Shown: positions 8,150 through 19,132, numbered from the stretch's first letter. The stretch is DNA of 64,000 nucleotides from Tetzosporium hominis (GCF_002265435.1 NZ_NOKQ01000194.1:1-64000), one strand, 5' to 3'. Translations and numbers: made by a program. The notes: a model not told the origin generated them from the letters alone.

Positions 8150-9024
8150 CAGTTCATCCCCTCCCCATTCGGCGTCCAGTAGCTAGCTAGTGCTTCAGCA
8201 AGCTCTTCTTCCGTCAGATAGAGTGTCGGGAACTCATGCCCGGTAATCTCTTCAATTGTGCGCTGCAGCTTCACAGACTGAGGAAGCTCCAAACGGAAAT
8301 CTTCTAGAAGTTCGGTCTGTGCGAACACTTCTTGAGGGGTGCCTTCGACGACACATTTTCCGCTGTGCATGATGGCAATCCGGTCTGCATATCGCGCCGC
8401 ATCTTCCATACTGTGCGTCACGAGAACGGTCGTCAGCCCTTTTTCGCGGTGAAGACGTGCGAATAAGTTCATGATCTCTTTACGACCTCGTGGATCCAGT
8501 CCAGCTGTCGGCTCATCAAGGACAAGCACCTCAGGGTCCATAGCAAGAACTCCGGCAATTGCTACTCGGCGCATCTGGCCACCAGACAAGTCAAACGGAG
8601 ATTTCTCTAGTACTTGTTGTGGCAATCCAAGAAGACCGACCAGCTCATGCGCACGTCGACGTGCTTCTTCTTCTGGGACACCAAAGTTCATTGGACCGAA
8701 CATGATGTCTTTTTCCACAGTCTCCTCGAACAACTGGTGCTCAGGGAACTGAAACACAATGCCGACACGTTGACGGACCGATTTTAACTCTTTCGGCTTC
8801 TGACCGGCATCAATGCGTTTGTCACCGATCTGCACGGTCCCAGTCGTTGGCTTCAGTATCGCATTCAAATGTTGCAGGATGGTCGATTTCCCAGAGCCAG
8901 TGTGCCCGATGATGGCTTGATAGCTGCCTGACGGAATCGTCAAGTCCACGTCATACAAAGCGCGTTTCTCAAATGGCGTACCTGCCGCGTAGGCATAGCT
9001 TACTTGTTGGAGTTTAATGTCCAT
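8149..9024 (-). CDS. ecfA2: ECF transporter ATP-binding protein EcfA2
   Basis: 291 aa ABC ATPase. Walker A GHTGSGKST (~40-48), signature LSGGQMRRVAIAG, Walker B VLVLDEPTAGLDP, switch His in VTHSMED. It pairs with EcfA1 as the heterodimeric motor of the ECF module. ATG 9024 lies inside the end of ecfA1 (25-bp overlap), so translation is probably coupled; its own ribosome site is weak. Confidence 0.96.
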   Translation of the reverse strand: MDIKLQQVSYAYAAGTPFEKRALYDVDLTIPSGSYQAIIGHTGSGKSTILQHLNAILKPTTGTVQIGDKRIDAGQKPKELKSVRQRVGIVFQFPEHQLFEETVEKDIMFGPMNFGVPEEEARRRAHELVGLLGLPQQVLEKSPFDLSGGQMRRVAIAGVLAMDPEVLVLDEPTAGLDPRGRKEIMNLFARLHREKGLTTVLVTHSMEDAARYADRIAIMHSGKCVVEGTPQEVFAQTELLEDFRLELPQSVKLQRTIEEITGHEFPTLYLTEEELAEALASYWTPNGEGMN

Positions 9025-9842
9025 AAGGCATCCACCAATTCTTGCTCTGACATAATCGTTGACGGCACATCTAGTCCGCGTGCACGGAGCAGCGCCGCAA
9101 CATTCGCTGCAAATGGAAGGTCAAGTCCAAGTCCCGTAATCTGCTCGCGGTTAGCAAACACATCTTGCGGACTTCCTTCTAAAAACTTCTCTCCGCCGTT
9201 CATTACAATGACACGGTCTGCAAGCATCGCTTCTTCTAAGTCATGTGTAATAGACAGGACGGTTACATCAGACGCCTCACGGAGCGTCTGAAGCGTCTGT
9301 ATGACCTCTCGGCGCCCTTGAGGATCCAACATCGAAGTGGCCTCATCTAAAATTAATAATTTTGGTTGCATCGCTATAGCGCCTGCAATAGCAACACGCT
9401 GTTTCTGCCCACCTGATAGGTGATGGGGCTCCTGATTGACGAATTCCGCCATCTGGACCTGTTGCAGGGCTGAATGAACACGCTGGACCATATCTTCGTA
9501 TGGAATCCCATTATTTTCTAAAGCGAATGCCACATCGTCTTGTACTGTAGCTCCTACAAACTGATTGTCTGGGTTTTGAAAGACCATCCCTAGCTGGGAA
9601 CGACTCTCCCACAACGTCTCTTCTGTCAAACGGTGTCCAAACAACTCGACGCTTCCCTCACTTGGGAAGAGCAAGCCATTGATCAGCTTGGCCATAGTAG
9701 ATTTCCCTGAACCGTTATGTCCGACAATCGCAATCCATTCTCCTTGATTGACGGAGTAGGATACATGGGACACAGCGGGTTTGATTGGTTCTTCTGAAGG
9801 ATACGTGAACGACACATCCTGTAAACGAACAACGGTTGTCAT
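9000..9842 (-). CDS. ecfA1: ECF transporter ATP-binding protein EcfA1
   Basis: 280 aa ABC ATPase. Walker A GHNGSGKST, signature LSGGQKQRVAIAG, Walker B LLILDEATSMLDP, switch His in ITHDLEE. Start chosen at ATG 9842, 6 nt after AGGAGGAG; an in-frame upstream start (9869) has no such site. First gene of the ecf-truA operon. Unlike B. subtilis, where it follows rplQ closely, it has a ~310-bp upstream region with its own possible promoter and competing hairpins (see findings). Confidence 0.96.
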   Translation of the reverse strand: MTTVVRLQDVSFTYPSEEPIKPAVSHVSYSVNQGEWIAIVGHNGSGKSTMAKLINGLLFPSEGSVELFGHRLTEETLWESRSQLGMVFQNPDNQFVGATVQDDVAFALENNGIPYEDMVQRVHSALQQVQMAEFVNQEPHHLSGGQKQRVAIAGAIAMQPKLLILDEATSMLDPQGRREVIQTLQTLREASDVTVLSITHDLEEAMLADRVIVMNGGEKFLEGSPQDVFANREQITGLGLDLPFAANVAALLRARGLDVPSTIMSEQELVDALWTLNSNK

Positions 9843-9952
9843 GAATGACTCCTCCTCTAGCTGTCTCATCTTCTCTCATCTAGGCTTTTTACTGTGCCCG
9901 AAGCAATGCACGGCTATGCATTCTTTCCGAAACAGTCGGTTTTTTGGGTAAT

Positions 9953-10034
9953 AAAAAAGCGCGCACCTCATCAGTGCGCTCTTCAGGGTTGTGCAGGCTG
10001 CTTGCTCAAGGCATGCCTGCTTGATGAGGTGCGT
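9953..10034 (-). promoter_or_regulatory. Candidate attenuator in ecfA1 leader
   Basis: RNA on the minus strand can form a 12-bp helix CGCACCTCATCA (10022-10033) / TGATGAGGTGCG (9962-9973), enclosing an inner stem GCAGGC / GCCTGC. The 3' arm also forms a short terminator GCGCAC (9974-9979) / GTGCGC (9961-9966) followed by TTTTTT (9953-9958). A third segment, GGTGGCGT (10048-10055), can pair with ACGCACC at 10028-10034. No known riboswitch or complete T-box motif was recognised. Confidence 0.5.
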
Positions 10035-10069
10035 AGAGCTAGACGAGACGCCACCAAGAAGGTCCGCTC

Positions 10070-10099
10070 ATCATAACGCTCAGCCTTTTTAATTGTCGT
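10070..10099 (-). promoter_or_regulatory. Possible ecf operon promoter
   Basis: ACGACA (10094-10099), 18-bp spacer, TATGAT (10070-10075), downstream of the rplQ terminator and upstream of the ecfA1 leader hairpins. The -35 is only 4/6, so this is tentative. Confidence 0.4.
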
Positions 10100-10111
10100 A
10101 TAAATCGTTTG

Positions 10112-10150
10112 AAAAAGAGAGAGTCTGGGTGAACCCTAAACCCTCTCTCG
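10112..10150 (-). terminator. rplQ terminator (end of r-protein superoperon)
   Basis: Minus-strand stem GAGAGAG / CTCTCTC with interior GGGTTTAGGGTTCACCC, followed by TTTTTC, just after the rplQ stop. Confidence 0.75.
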
Positions 10151-10156
10151 TTTGTC

Positions 10157-10537
10157 TTACACTAATTCGATCACTACTACTGGTGCGCCGTCTCCACGAC
10201 GTGGACCAACTTTCATGATACGAGTGTAACCACCTTGACGATCTGCGTAGCGTGGTGCTACATCATCAAATAGTTTAGATAAAGCGTATACTGATGTTTC
10301 ATTGCCTTCTTCATCTGTTTTCACAGCTGTTTCATTGCGAATGTAAGCAGCAGCTTGACGGCGAGCATGAAGATCGCCACGCTTTCCTAGTGTGATCATT
10401 TTTTCAACTACAGAACGTAATTCCTTCGCACGTGCTTCAGTTGTCTGAATACGCTCGTTGATAATTAGGTCCGTAGTTAAGTCACGTAACATTGCTTTAC
10501 GCTGAGAACTTGTACGTCCAAGTTTGCGGTAACCCAT
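10157..10537 (-). CDS. rplQ: 50S ribosomal protein L17
   Basis: 126 aa. Starts [20 protein letters not shown] and ends in the usual basic [14 protein letters not shown] region. L17 sits near the peptide exit of the 50S subunit. ATG 10537, preceded by AAAGGAGGG. Its first 41 bp lie inside the altered 3' end of rpoA, read in another frame; in relatives rpoA stops just before this ribosome site. Confidence 0.97.
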   Translation of the reverse strand: MGYRKLGRTSSQRKAMLRDLTTDLIINERIQTTEARAKELRSVVEKMITLGKRGDLHARRQAAAYIRNETAVKTDEEGNETSVYALSKLFDDVAPRYADRQGGYTRIMKVGPRRGDGAPVVVIELV

Positions 10538-11438
10538 GGATGTTTCCCTCCTTTAGTTCAATACCAAGGTTACGTACTTTCATCATGTCGTCTTCTGACT
10601 TGTTAGCTAATTCTAGAACCGTATTGATTCCAGCGCGCTTCAAGCAGTTGTAAGAACGAACAGAAAGATCAAGCTCTTCAATTGTCATTTCCAAGACTTT
10701 TTCTTTTTGATCTTCTTCTTTTTCGACCATGATTTCAGCAGTTTTTGCCTCATCCGTCATGCCAACAAAGATGTTCAAGTGCTCCGTTAAGATTTTAGCT
10801 CCAAGCGAAATCGCCTCTTTTGGACCGGTGCTGCCATCTGTCCACACATCAAGCGATAATTTGTCGAAGTTAGTCGATTGACCAACACGAGTATTTTCCA
10901 CTTGAAAATTAACGCGTGAAACTGGAGTATAAATAGAGTCGATCGGGATTACGCCGATAGGAAGATCCTCACGTTTGTTTTGATCAGCAGGAGTATAGCC
11001 ACGGCCTCGGTTAGCGTATAAACGCATACGAAGGTGTCCGTTTTTGCCGATTGTTGCGATATAGAGTTCAGGGTTCAAAATTTCAACATCACTGTCATGC
11101 GTAATGTCTGCAGCAGTCACTGTTCCTTCACCTTTTACATCGATTTCGATGACTTTTTCTTCATCGGAATAGATTTTAAGTGCAAGTTTCTTCACGTTCA
11201 TAATGATCGATGCTACGTCTTCAACAACGCCCTCAATAGTTGAGAACTCGTGAAGTACACCGTCAATTTGAATAGATGTCACTGCAGCTCCTGGTAAAGA
11301 AGACAGAAGAATGCGGCGTAGTGAATTCCCCAAAGTATTTCCATACCCACGTTCTAGCGGCTCAACAACAAATTTGCCATATTTCGCATCTTCGCTGATT
11401 TCTATCGTTTCAATCTTTGGTTTTTCGATTTCCAGCAT
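10497..11438 (-). CDS. rpoA: RNA polymerase subunit alpha, altered C-terminus
   Basis: 313-aa reading frame. Residues 1-292 match RpoA: N-terminal dimerisation/assembly domain (~1-230), linker, and start of the alpha-CTD up to MKVRNLG. After that, family members continue with GRKSLEEV and end in LGLRKDD. Here the next 21 codons begin IELKEGN and end TYKFSA, produced by reading through the rplQ ribosome site into rplQ in another frame. About 22 conserved codons and the stop are gone, so the terminal helix of the CTD is lost. This could be a real deletion or an assembly error. The gene lies between rpsK and rplQ as normal. Confidence 0.93.
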   Translation of the reverse strand: MLEIEKPKIETIEISEDAKYGKFVVEPLERGYGNTLGNSLRRILLSSLPGAAVTSIQIDGVLHEFSTIEGVVEDVASIIMNVKKLALKIYSDEEKVIEIDVKGEGTVTAADITHDSDVEILNPELYIATIGKNGHLRMRLYANRGRGYTPADQNKREDLPIGVIPIDSIYTPVSRVNFQVENTRVGQSTNFDKLSLDVWTDGSTGPKEAISLGAKILTEHLNIFVGMTDEAKTAEIMVEKEEDQKEKVLEMTIEELDLSVRSYNCLKRAGINTVLELANKSEDDMMKVRNLGIELKEGNIHGLPQTWTYKFSA

Positions 11439-11541
11439 ACTACTTTACCCTCCCTCAAAACATCGAATGTATAGGACTTGCCATCATGAATTCGATCGTT
11501 GCTGATTTTCATCAGTCCAATAAATGATGCAGTTTCACCTA

Positions 11542-11949
<408 letters not shown>

Positions 11950-11956
11950 TTACCGA

Positions 11957-12322
11957 TTATTTTTTCTTGTTCGCTACAGTTTTACGAGGACCTTTACGCG
12001 TACGCGCATTGTTCTTCGTATTTTGTCCACGAACTGGTAGACCACGACGGTGACGGATACCACGGAATGATCCGATTTCCATTAGACGTTTGATGTTTAG
12101 AGAGATTTCACGACGAAGATCTCCTTCTACTTTAAACGCACCGACTGCTTCACGAATTTTGTTTAGCTCATCTTCAGTTAAGTCGCGTACGCGTGTATCT
12201 TGAGATACGCCAGCAGCTTCTAAAACTTTCTGAGCTGTGTTTTTACCAATACCATAAATGTATGTTAATGAAATTACAACGCGCTTATCGCGAGGAATAT
12301 CAACACCAGCAATACGTGCCAT
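11957..12322 (-). CDS. rpsM: 30S ribosomal protein S13
   Basis: 121 aa. Starts [20 protein letters not shown], has the [11 protein letters not shown] motif and the basic tail ending VANKKK that contacts tRNA in the 30S head. 18 bp after rpmJ. No oddities. Confidence 0.98.
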   Translation of the reverse strand: MARIAGVDIPRDKRVVISLTYIYGIGKNTAQKVLEAAGVSQDTRVRDLTEDELNKIREAVGAFKVEGDLRREISLNIKRLMEIGSFRGIRHRRGLPVRGQNTKNNARTRKGPRKTVANKKK

Positions 12323-12340
12323 GAGTGCACCTCCTTCAAA

Positions 12341-12454
<114 letters not shown>

Positions 12455-12491
12455 CTAACCTAACCTCCTTAATAGTCCGGAGTGCAAAAGA

Positions 12492-12710
12492 TTATTTAAA
12501 ACGGTACGTAATACGACCGCGAGTTAAATCATAAGGAGATAGTTCAATTGTGACTTTGTCTCCAGGAAGAATACGAATAAAGTGCATCCGGATCTTGCCT
12601 GAAACGTGCGCCAAAATAGTATGACCATTCTCAAGTTCTACCTTGAACATGGCATTTGGCAAAGTCTCAATTACTGTTCCTTCGACTTCAATTACATCAT
12701 CTTTCGCCAT
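12492..12710 (-). CDS. infA: Translation initiation factor IF-1
   Basis: 72 aa S1-like OB-fold protein. Starts [20 protein letters not shown] and ends RGRITYRFK, the standard length. It binds the 30S A site during initiation. Start chosen at ATG 12710, 9 nt after AAGGGAG; in-frame codons upstream belong to the leader. It has its own strong -10 and a ~160-nt leader. The map and KOW genes usually between adk and infA are not here. Confidence 0.98.
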   Translation of the reverse strand: MAKDDVIEVEGTVIETLPNAMFKVELENGHTILAHVSGKIRMHFIRILPGDKVTIELSPYDLTRGRITYRFK

Positions 12711-12871
12711 CAACCCAGTCTCCCTTCTTATACAAATCAAGCCGAAGCCCATTCGCTGTTCTGTTGCTTCATACAGGTACGATCGTCTGCTGAGAGCATA
12801 TGTCTGGAAAGCATGAGAGATGTTCGAAAGACACTCGTAAGGCTTCGCATAAAGCAATCGATGCTTCCACG
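12711..12871 (-). other. infA 5' leader
   Basis: Inferred ~160-nt untranslated leader between the promoter and infA. A closing helix CGAAGCC (12841-12847) / GGCTTCG (12743-12749) would fold the leader into a domain just upstream of the ribosome site. No known RNA family was recognised. Confidence 0.35.
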
Positions 12872-12877
12872 AAACCC

Positions 12878-12907
12878 ATTATACCCCTTCCAATAGGTAG
12901 TTGTACA
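12878..12907 (-). promoter_or_regulatory. infA promoter
   Basis: TGTACA (12902-12907), 18-bp spacer, perfect -10 TATAAT (12878-12883). It lies in the adk-infA gap. The remainder of the gap, 12908-13015, shows no terminator and no gene I can support. Confidence 0.65.
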
Positions 12908-13015
12908 CTAACCTATCATCCGTTCGTATACCGGGCGCAATATGCTTTTGCAGCTCTCTAGAAAAACATGTTTCTTGTTGCATACCACCCGGATGTCCGA
13001 AGACAAGAACCGGGG

Positions 13016-13732
<717 letters not shown>

Positions 13733-15025
13733 TTACTTCATAAACCCTTTATAGTGACGCTTCACAAGCTGTGACTCTAGCTGTTTCATTGTCTCTAATG
13801 CTACCCCAACAACGATGATCAAGCTTGTTCCACCGATTTGCGCAGATTGTGGCAACCCTGCAAATTCGATGAATAACAGTGGCATAACCGAAATCACTGC
13901 TAAGAAAATAGCTCCGACAAATGTTAAGCGGTAGAGGACAGTTGTTAAGTAATCTTGCGTCTGGCTTCCTGGACGAATCCCCGGAATGTAAGCTCCCTGC
14001 TTTTTCAAGTTGTCTGCCATATTCTCCGGATTCACCTGAATGAATGCATAGAAGTATGTGAAGGCAACGATCAAAGCAACGAACAAGATCATACCGATTG
14101 GCTGTGTGTAATCAAGGACACGTGTCATAGCTTCTGTAACCGAGTTGGTACCGAAGAACAACGTCAATGATTGTGGCGCCATTAGAAACGCAGAAGCGAA
14201 AATTACTGGGATGACTCCCGCCGCGTTAACTTTTAATGGTAAGTGTGTTTGCTGACCACCTGTTTGAGAGGAGCCTGCAACACGTTTTGCATATTGAATT
14301 GGAATTTTACGTAGTGCCTGTTGAACGTAAATAACGCCCACAGTTACTGCGATGATTGCCAAGACAATTAATGCGAGAATAGCAAGATTGATGAATAGGG
14401 CATCGCCCGCTCCTTCAATTTGCGTAGCGTAAATTTGGTTCACTGCTGTTGGAATCGCAGCTACGATACCTGCGAAGATGATAATGGAAATCCCGTTACC
14501 TACTCCGTGTGCTGTAATTTGCTCACCTAGCCACAGCAAGAATGCTGTACCTGCAGTCAGAACGATTGCAATAACCACATAAGTCATTACGCCGTCGTCT
14601 TGAATCAATTGACCACCGTACATACGGTTGAATCCGTAAGACATGGCGATCGCTTGAATGAACGCTAATACGATTGTGAAATAACGAGTGAATTGCGCAA
14701 GCTTACGTCGACCGACTTCACCTTGCTTCGCCCACTCTGTAAATTTAGGGACAACATCCATTTGTAACAACTGCACAATAATGGATGCGGTGATGTATGG
14801 CATAATTCCCATCGCAAGGATTGAGAAGTTAACCAACGCCCCTCCACCGAAGATGTTTAGGAATCCAATGATTCCTAACTCATCTGATGCACGTAGCACG
14901 TCTGCATCTACATTTGGCACTGGAACAAAAGTTCCAAGGCGGAAGATGACAAGCATAGCTAGCGTGAATAGAATTTTATTTCGAATATCTCGCACACGCA
15001 TAAAGTTAGAGATTGTTTGAAACAT
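13733..15025 (-). CDS. secY: Protein translocase subunit SecY
   Basis: 430 aa, ten transmembrane helices, starting [18 protein letters not shown]. The conserved cytoplasmic KRVAGSSQTGGQQTHLPLKVN loop precedes the seventh helix, with GIRPG in the next loop. Channel of the Sec translocon with SecE, also in this window. Start codon overlaps the rplO stop by 1 nt, a coupled arrangement. Confidence 0.98.
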   Translation of the reverse strand: MFQTISNFMRVRDIRNKILFTLAMLVIFRLGTFVPVPNVDADVLRASDELGIIGFLNIFGGGALVNFSILAMGIMPYITASIIVQLLQMDVVPKFTEWAKQGEVGRRKLAQFTRYFTIVLAFIQAIAMSYGFNRMYGGQLIQDDGVMTYVVIAIVLTAGTAFLLWLGEQITAHGVGNGISIIIFAGIVAAIPTAVNQIYATQIEGAGDALFINLAILALIVLAIIAVTVGVIYVQQALRKIPIQYAKRVAGSSQTGGQQTHLPLKVNAAGVIPVIFASAFLMAPQSLTLFFGTNSVTEAMTRVLDYTQPIGMILFVALIVAFTYFYAFIQVNPENMADNLKKQGAYIPGIRPGSQTQDYLTTVLYRLTFVGAIFLAVISVMPLLFIEFAGLPQSAQIGGTSLIIVVGVALETMKQLESQLVKRHYKGFMK

Positions 15026-15465
15026 TAAATCACCTCGACGGATCCGCCGGCGTTCTCAATCGCTTCTTTAGCAGAAGCAGAGAACTTGTGAGCTTGAACA
15101 GAAAGCTTTTTGTCAAGAGTTCCGTTACCAAGGATCTTGATTCCAGATCTTTCTTTGCTCACTACACCTGTTTCAATAAGAAGAGCAGGTGTAACTTCTG
15201 TGCCCTCTTCGAAACGGTTAAGCGCATCTAGGTTGACTACAGCATATTCTTTACGGTTAATGTTTGTAAATCCACGTTTTGGTAAACGACGGAACAATGG
15301 GTTTTGTCCACCCTCAAATCCTGGTCGTACTCCACCGCCAGAACGAGAATTTTGCCCTTTATGTCCACGGCCAGATGTTTTACCGTTACCAGAACCTGTA
15401 CCACGACCTACGCGGTTGCGTTCCTTACGTGAACCTTCAGCTGGTTTTAACTCATGTAGTTTCAA
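15025..15465 (-). CDS. rplO: 50S ribosomal protein L15
   Basis: 146 aa. Gly/Arg-rich N-terminus [18 protein letters not shown], typical of L15, which threads into 23S rRNA. 34 bp after rpmD; its stop overlaps the secY start. Confidence 0.98.
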   Translation of the reverse strand: MKLHELKPAEGSRKERNRVGRGTGSGNGKTSGRGHKGQNSRSGGGVRPGFEGGQNPLFRRLPKRGFTNINRKEYAVVNLDALNRFEEGTEVTPALLIETGVVSKERSGIKILGNGTLDKKLSVQAHKFSASAKEAIENAGGSVEVI

Positions 15466-15499
15466 CTGGTGGCACCTCCTTAATTGTAAAATCAGAGAA

Positions 15500-15682
15500 T
15501 TACTTCTCGTTAACTGTGACTAAATGTGCAACTTTCGTGATCATACCACGAATTGCAGCGTTATCTTGGTGTTCAACTGTTTGGTGCATCTTACGAAGAC
15601 CAAGTGCTTCCGCAACTTTACGTTGGTTAGGCTTTGAACCGATCAAACTTTTAGTTAGGGTGATTTCTAATTTGTTTGCCAT
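15500..15682 (-). CDS. rpmD: 50S ribosomal protein L30
   Basis: 60 aa. Starts [20 protein letters not shown]. Start set at ATG 15682, 8 nt after GGGGGG; a TTG two codons upstream is too close to that site. 14 bp after rpsE. Confidence 0.97.
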   Translation of the reverse strand: MANKLEITLTKSLIGSKPNQRKVAEALGLRKMHQTVEHQDNAAIRGMITKVAHLVTVNEK

Positions 15683-15696
15683 TGTCAATTCCCCCC

Positions 15697-16197
15697 TTAT
15701 CCTAATAGTTCTTCCACAGATTTACCACGTAGCTTCGCAACATCTTCAGCACGTTTTAATTGTTTTAAGCCATCAACAGTAGCGCGAACCATGTTGATTG
15801 GTGTGTTAGAACCTAGTGATTTAGAAAGAATATCCGTAATACCAGCTAACTCAAGTACAGCACGTACTGGTCCACCAGCGATTACTCCTGTACCAGGTGC
15901 AGCAGGTTTGATCATAATCGAACCAGCGCCGAAACGGCCAAGCACTTGGTGAGGTGTAGTTCCTTCTACCATTGGTACTTCAATCAAGTTTTTCTTCGCG
16001 TCTTCAATAGCCTTGCGGATTGCGTCTGGCACTTCTTGTGCTTTACCAGTACCGAATCCAACATGTCCATTCTTGTCACCAACAACGACTAATGCTGTAA
16101 AACGGAAACGACGTCCACCTTTTACAACTTTAGCAACACGGTTGATGGTTACTACGCGTTCTTCGAATTCAAATTTGTTTGGGTCAATAGCACGCAT
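15697..16197 (-). CDS. rpsE: 30S ribosomal protein S5
   Basis: 166 aa. RNA-binding S5 N-domain with [17 protein letters not shown], the accuracy-related loop and [16 protein letters not shown] 16197 lies 9 nt after AAGGAGGG. 21 bp after rplR. No oddities. Confidence 0.98.
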   Translation of the reverse strand: MRAIDPNKFEFEERVVTINRVAKVVKGGRRFRFTALVVVGDKNGHVGFGTGKAQEVPDAIRKAIEDAKKNLIEVPMVEGTTPHQVLGRFGAGSIMIKPAAPGTGVIAGGPVRAVLELAGITDILSKSLGSNTPINMVRATVDGLKQLKRAEDVAKLRGKSVEELLG

Positions 16198-16218
16198 GAT
16201 GTATGTCCCTCCTTCTTC

Positions 16219-16578
16219 TTAAAATTCTAAGCCATTTTCGCGTGCAGCATCAGCTAATGCTTTCACACGTCCATGATATAAGTAACCTCCACGGTCAAAT
16301 ACAACATTAGTAACGTTCTTTTCTGCAGCGCGTTTAGCGATTGCTTCGCCAACCTTAGCTGCGGCTTCTACATTACCAGTAGCACCGTCAAAGCCTTTTT
16401 CCATTGTTGAAGCGCTAGCTAGTGTTACACCAGAAGCATCATCAATCAATTGTGCATAAATGTGTTGATTAGAACGGTATACGTTTAAGCGTGGACGCTC
16501 AGCAGTACCCGTGATTTTTGTACGAACACGTGCATGACGTTTCTTACGAACTTGATTTTTATCTTGTTTCGTAATCAC
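16219..16578 (-). CDS. rplR: 50S ribosomal protein L18
   Basis: 119 aa 5S rRNA-binding protein, with [19 protein letters not shown] and C-terminal [20 protein letters not shown]. Start chosen at GTG 16578 (MITKQDK in the mature frame), 8 nt after AAGGAG; a GTG at 16587 overlaps the site. 31 bp after rplF. Confidence 0.97.
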   Translation of the reverse strand: MITKQDKNQVRKKRHARVRTKITGTAERPRLNVYRSNQHIYAQLIDDASGVTLASASTMEKGFDGATGNVEAAAKVGEAIAKRAAEKNVTNVVFDRGGYLYHGRVKALADAARENGLEF

Positions 16579-16609
16579 AGTGGTCACTCCTTTCTAATGC
16601 TTACGAGCA

Positions 16610-17149
16610 TTATTTACCTGTTTTACCTTCTTTACGACGAACGTTTTCGCCTTCATAACGAATCCCTTTACCTTTATAAGGCTCTGGAGGACGTACTTGA
16701 CGGATGTTTGAAGCTAATGCTCCAACGCGTTCTTTGTTGATCCCTTTAACGATTACCTTCGTATTTGAAGGAACTTCGATTTCAAGACCGTCTTCAGGTG
16801 TGAATTCAACTGGGTGAGAGTAACCTACGTTAAGAACAAGTTTCTTCCCTTGTAATTGTGCACGGTAACCAACCCCAACTAATTCTAAACCGCGTGTGAA
16901 TCCTTCAGAAACGCCTGTGATCATGTTAGCTAGTAACGCACGAGTTGTTCCGTGGATTGTACGGTGTTCTTTTGATTCAGATGGACGAACTACAGAAAGT
17001 GTAGTACCTTCTTGTTCGATCTTCATATCTTGGTTGAACGTACGAGTTAACTCACCTTTAGGACCTTTAACAGTGACCGTATTGTCATCTGCAATTGTCA
17101 AGGTAACGTTAGCTGGTACTTCGATAACTTTTTTACCTACGCGAGACAT
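16610..17149 (-). CDS. rplF: 50S ribosomal protein L6
   Basis: 179 aa with the two L6 repeats. Starts [16 protein letters not shown] and has the C-terminal signature [16 protein letters not shown]. It sits near the GTPase-associated centre. 30 bp after rpsH. Confidence 0.98.
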   Translation of the reverse strand: MSRVGKKVIEVPANVTLTIADDNTVTVKGPKGELTRTFNQDMKIEQEGTTLSVVRPSESKEHRTIHGTTRALLANMITGVSEGFTRGLELVGVGYRAQLQGKKLVLNVGYSHPVEFTPEDGLEIEVPSNTKVIVKGINKERVGALASNIRQVRPPEPYKGKGIRYEGENVRRKEGKTGK

Positions 17150-17179
17150 GCTGTTGCACCTCCATTCATTTGTTACTGA

Positions 17180-17578
17180 TTACCAAACGTAAGCGACGAC
17201 TTCTCCGCCAACTTGTTTAGCACGAGCTTCTTTATCTGTTACAAGACCTTGTGAAGTAGAAATTAAAGCGATACCTAGTCCGTTAAGAACTTTAGGAACA
17301 TCGTTAGTTTTCGCGTAAACGCGAAGACCTGGTTTTGAAATACGTTTTAAGCCAGTGATAACGCGTTCGTTATTTTGACCGTATTTCAAGAAGATACGAA
17401 TGATACCTTGTTTGCTATCTTCTACATACTCAACATCACGGACGAAACCTTCACGCTTTAGAATTTCAGCGATTTCCTTCTTCAAGTTTGAAGCAGGCAC
17501 TTCTAGTTTCTCGTGACGAACCATATTCGCATTACGAATGCGAGTCAGCATATCTGCAATTGGATCTGACATTGTCAT
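17180..17578 (-). CDS. rpsH: 30S ribosomal protein S8
   Basis: 132 aa. Starts [20 protein letters not shown] and ends in the family signature [16 protein letters not shown] ... VVAYVW. Central 16S rRNA-binding assembly protein. ATG 17578 lies 8 nt after AGGAGG. 29 bp after rpsN. Confidence 0.98.
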   Translation of the reverse strand: MTMSDPIADMLTRIRNANMVRHEKLEVPASNLKKEIAEILKREGFVRDVEYVEDSKQGIIRIFLKYGQNNERVITGLKRISKPGLRVYAKTNDVPKVLNGLGIALISTSQGLVTDKEARAKQVGGEVVAYVW

Positions 17579-17607
17579 TACATTTACCTCCTTCCCAGTT
17601 TAGGGGA

Positions 17608-17805
<198 letters not shown>

Positions 17806-17812
17806 CTATTAT

Positions 17813-18352
17813 TTACTTTTGGAATGGCATACCGAATTGTGTCAATAACTCGCGAGCTTCTTCATCAGAGTTCGCAGTTGTTACAATTACGATGTCCATA
17901 CCGCGGACTTTAGATACTTTATCATAATCGATTTCAGGGAAGATCAATTGCTCTTTCACACCTAATGTGTAGTTACCGCGACCGTCGAATGCTTTTTTAG
18001 AAACACCACGGAAGTCACGTACACGTGGAAGTGAGATTGCGATTAATTTATCCAAGAAGTCATACATACGCTCACCGCGTAGTGTAACTTTCGCACCGAT
18101 TGGCATACCTTCACGAAGACGGAAGCCGGCGATAGATTTTTTAGCTTTAGTGATTACTGGTTTTTGACCAGCGATTGTTTGCAGTTCTTCAACAGCAGCA
18201 TCAAGTGATTTAGTGTTTTGGACAGCGTCGCCCACACCCATGTTGATCACGATTTTGTCTACTTTTGGTACCTGCATAACAGATGTATATTCAAACTTGC
18301 TCATTAGAGCAGGAGTAACTTCGTTAACAAACTTTTCTTTTAGGCGGTTCAT
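17813..18352 (-). CDS. rplE: 50S ribosomal protein L5
   Basis: 179 aa, 5S rRNA-binding. Starts [20 protein letters not shown], contains [11 protein letters not shown] and [15 protein letters not shown]. Start chosen at ATG 18352, 7 nt after GGGAGG, giving the B. subtilis length. 26 bp after rplX. Confidence 0.98.
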   Translation of the reverse strand: MNRLKEKFVNEVTPALMSKFEYTSVMQVPKVDKIVINMGVGDAVQNTKSLDAAVEELQTIAGQKPVITKAKKSIAGFRLREGMPIGAKVTLRGERMYDFLDKLIAISLPRVRDFRGVSKKAFDGRGNYTLGVKEQLIFPEIDYDKVSKVRGMDIVIVTTANSDEEARELLTQFGMPFQK

Positions 18353-18378
18353 GTGTGTACCTCCCTTCTTCATTTAGC

Positions 18379-18687
18379 TTATTTAATAATTTCACCAGAT
18401 TTTTTGGCAACACGAACTTTTTTACCGTCTTCCCCTTTGTAACCTACGCGTGTTGGTTCCCCTGTTTTAGGGTCGATCAACATGACGTTTGATACGTGAA
18501 TGGCAGCTTCTTGTTCAACAATTCCACCTTGTGGATTTGCTTGATTTGGCTTAGTGTGCTTTTTGACGATGTTTACACCTTCAACTAGCACGCGGTCTTT
18601 CTTAGGAAACGCTGAAAGGATAACACCTGTTTTCCCTTTGTCTTTCCCTGAGATTACCATGACTTTATCGCCTTTTTTTACATGCAT
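18379..18687 (-). CDS. rplX: 50S ribosomal protein L24
   Basis: 102 aa with an N-terminal KOW motif, [19 protein letters not shown]. Assembly-initiator protein of the 50S subunit. 35 bp after rplN, with a GGAGGTG ribosome site. No oddities. Confidence 0.98.
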   Translation of the reverse strand: MHVKKGDKVMVISGKDKGKTGVILSAFPKKDRVLVEGVNIVKKHTKPNQANPQGGIVEQEAAIHVSNVMLIDPKTGEPTRVGYKGEDGKKVRVAKKSGEIIK

Positions 18688-18722
18688 TCTGTCGCACCTC
18701 CTTGATTGGCACTATCTCGTAA

Positions 18723-19091
18723 TTAAAGAACTTCTGGAGCTAAAGATACGATTTTCATGAAATTGCTGTCACGTAGTTCACGTGCAACTGGTCCGAAAAT
18801 ACGAGTTCCACGAGGTCCTTTGTCGTCTTTGATGATGACACAAGCGTTCTCATCAAATTTGATGTACGTACCGTCTTTACGGCGAACTCCGCTCTTAGTG
18901 CGAACGATTACCGCTTTAACAACGTCACCTTTCTTGACAACGCCACCTGGTGTTGCTTTCTTAACTGTACACACGACGATATCGCCGATGTTAGCAGTCT
19001 TACGTCCAGTACCACCAAGTACTTTAATAGTTAAAACTTCACGTGCACCTGAGTTGTCAGCAACTTTCATACGACTCTCTTGTTGGATCAT
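18723..19091 (-). CDS. rplN: 50S ribosomal protein L14
   Basis: 122 aa. Starts [20 protein letters not shown] and has the signature [17 protein letters not shown]. Intersubunit face of the 50S. First gene of the spc portion; I see no separate promoter in the 41-bp gap to rpsQ. Confidence 0.98.
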   Translation of the reverse strand: MIQQESRMKVADNSGAREVLTIKVLGGTGRKTANIGDIVVCTVKKATPGGVVKKGDVVKAVIVRTKSGVRRKDGTYIKFDENACVIIKDDKGPRGTRIFGPVARELRDSNFMKIVSLAPEVL

Positions 19092-19132
19092 TTAGGTTAC
19101 CTCCTTCCGGAAATAAATCGTTCCGAATTTTA

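Noticed and set aside
10035-10064. Functional T-box upstream of ecfA1
   Set aside because: GGTGGCGTCTCGTC resembles the 3' side, but the essential ACCGCG/ACCGTG core and a stem I are missing; compare the intact T-box at 48489-48754.
12880-13015. ~46-codon open frame after adk, reading VLVFGHPGG, considered as a remnant of map or the KOW gene
   Set aside because: No start with a ribosome site, and no resemblance to MAP or KOW proteins that I can see; it covers the infA promoter.
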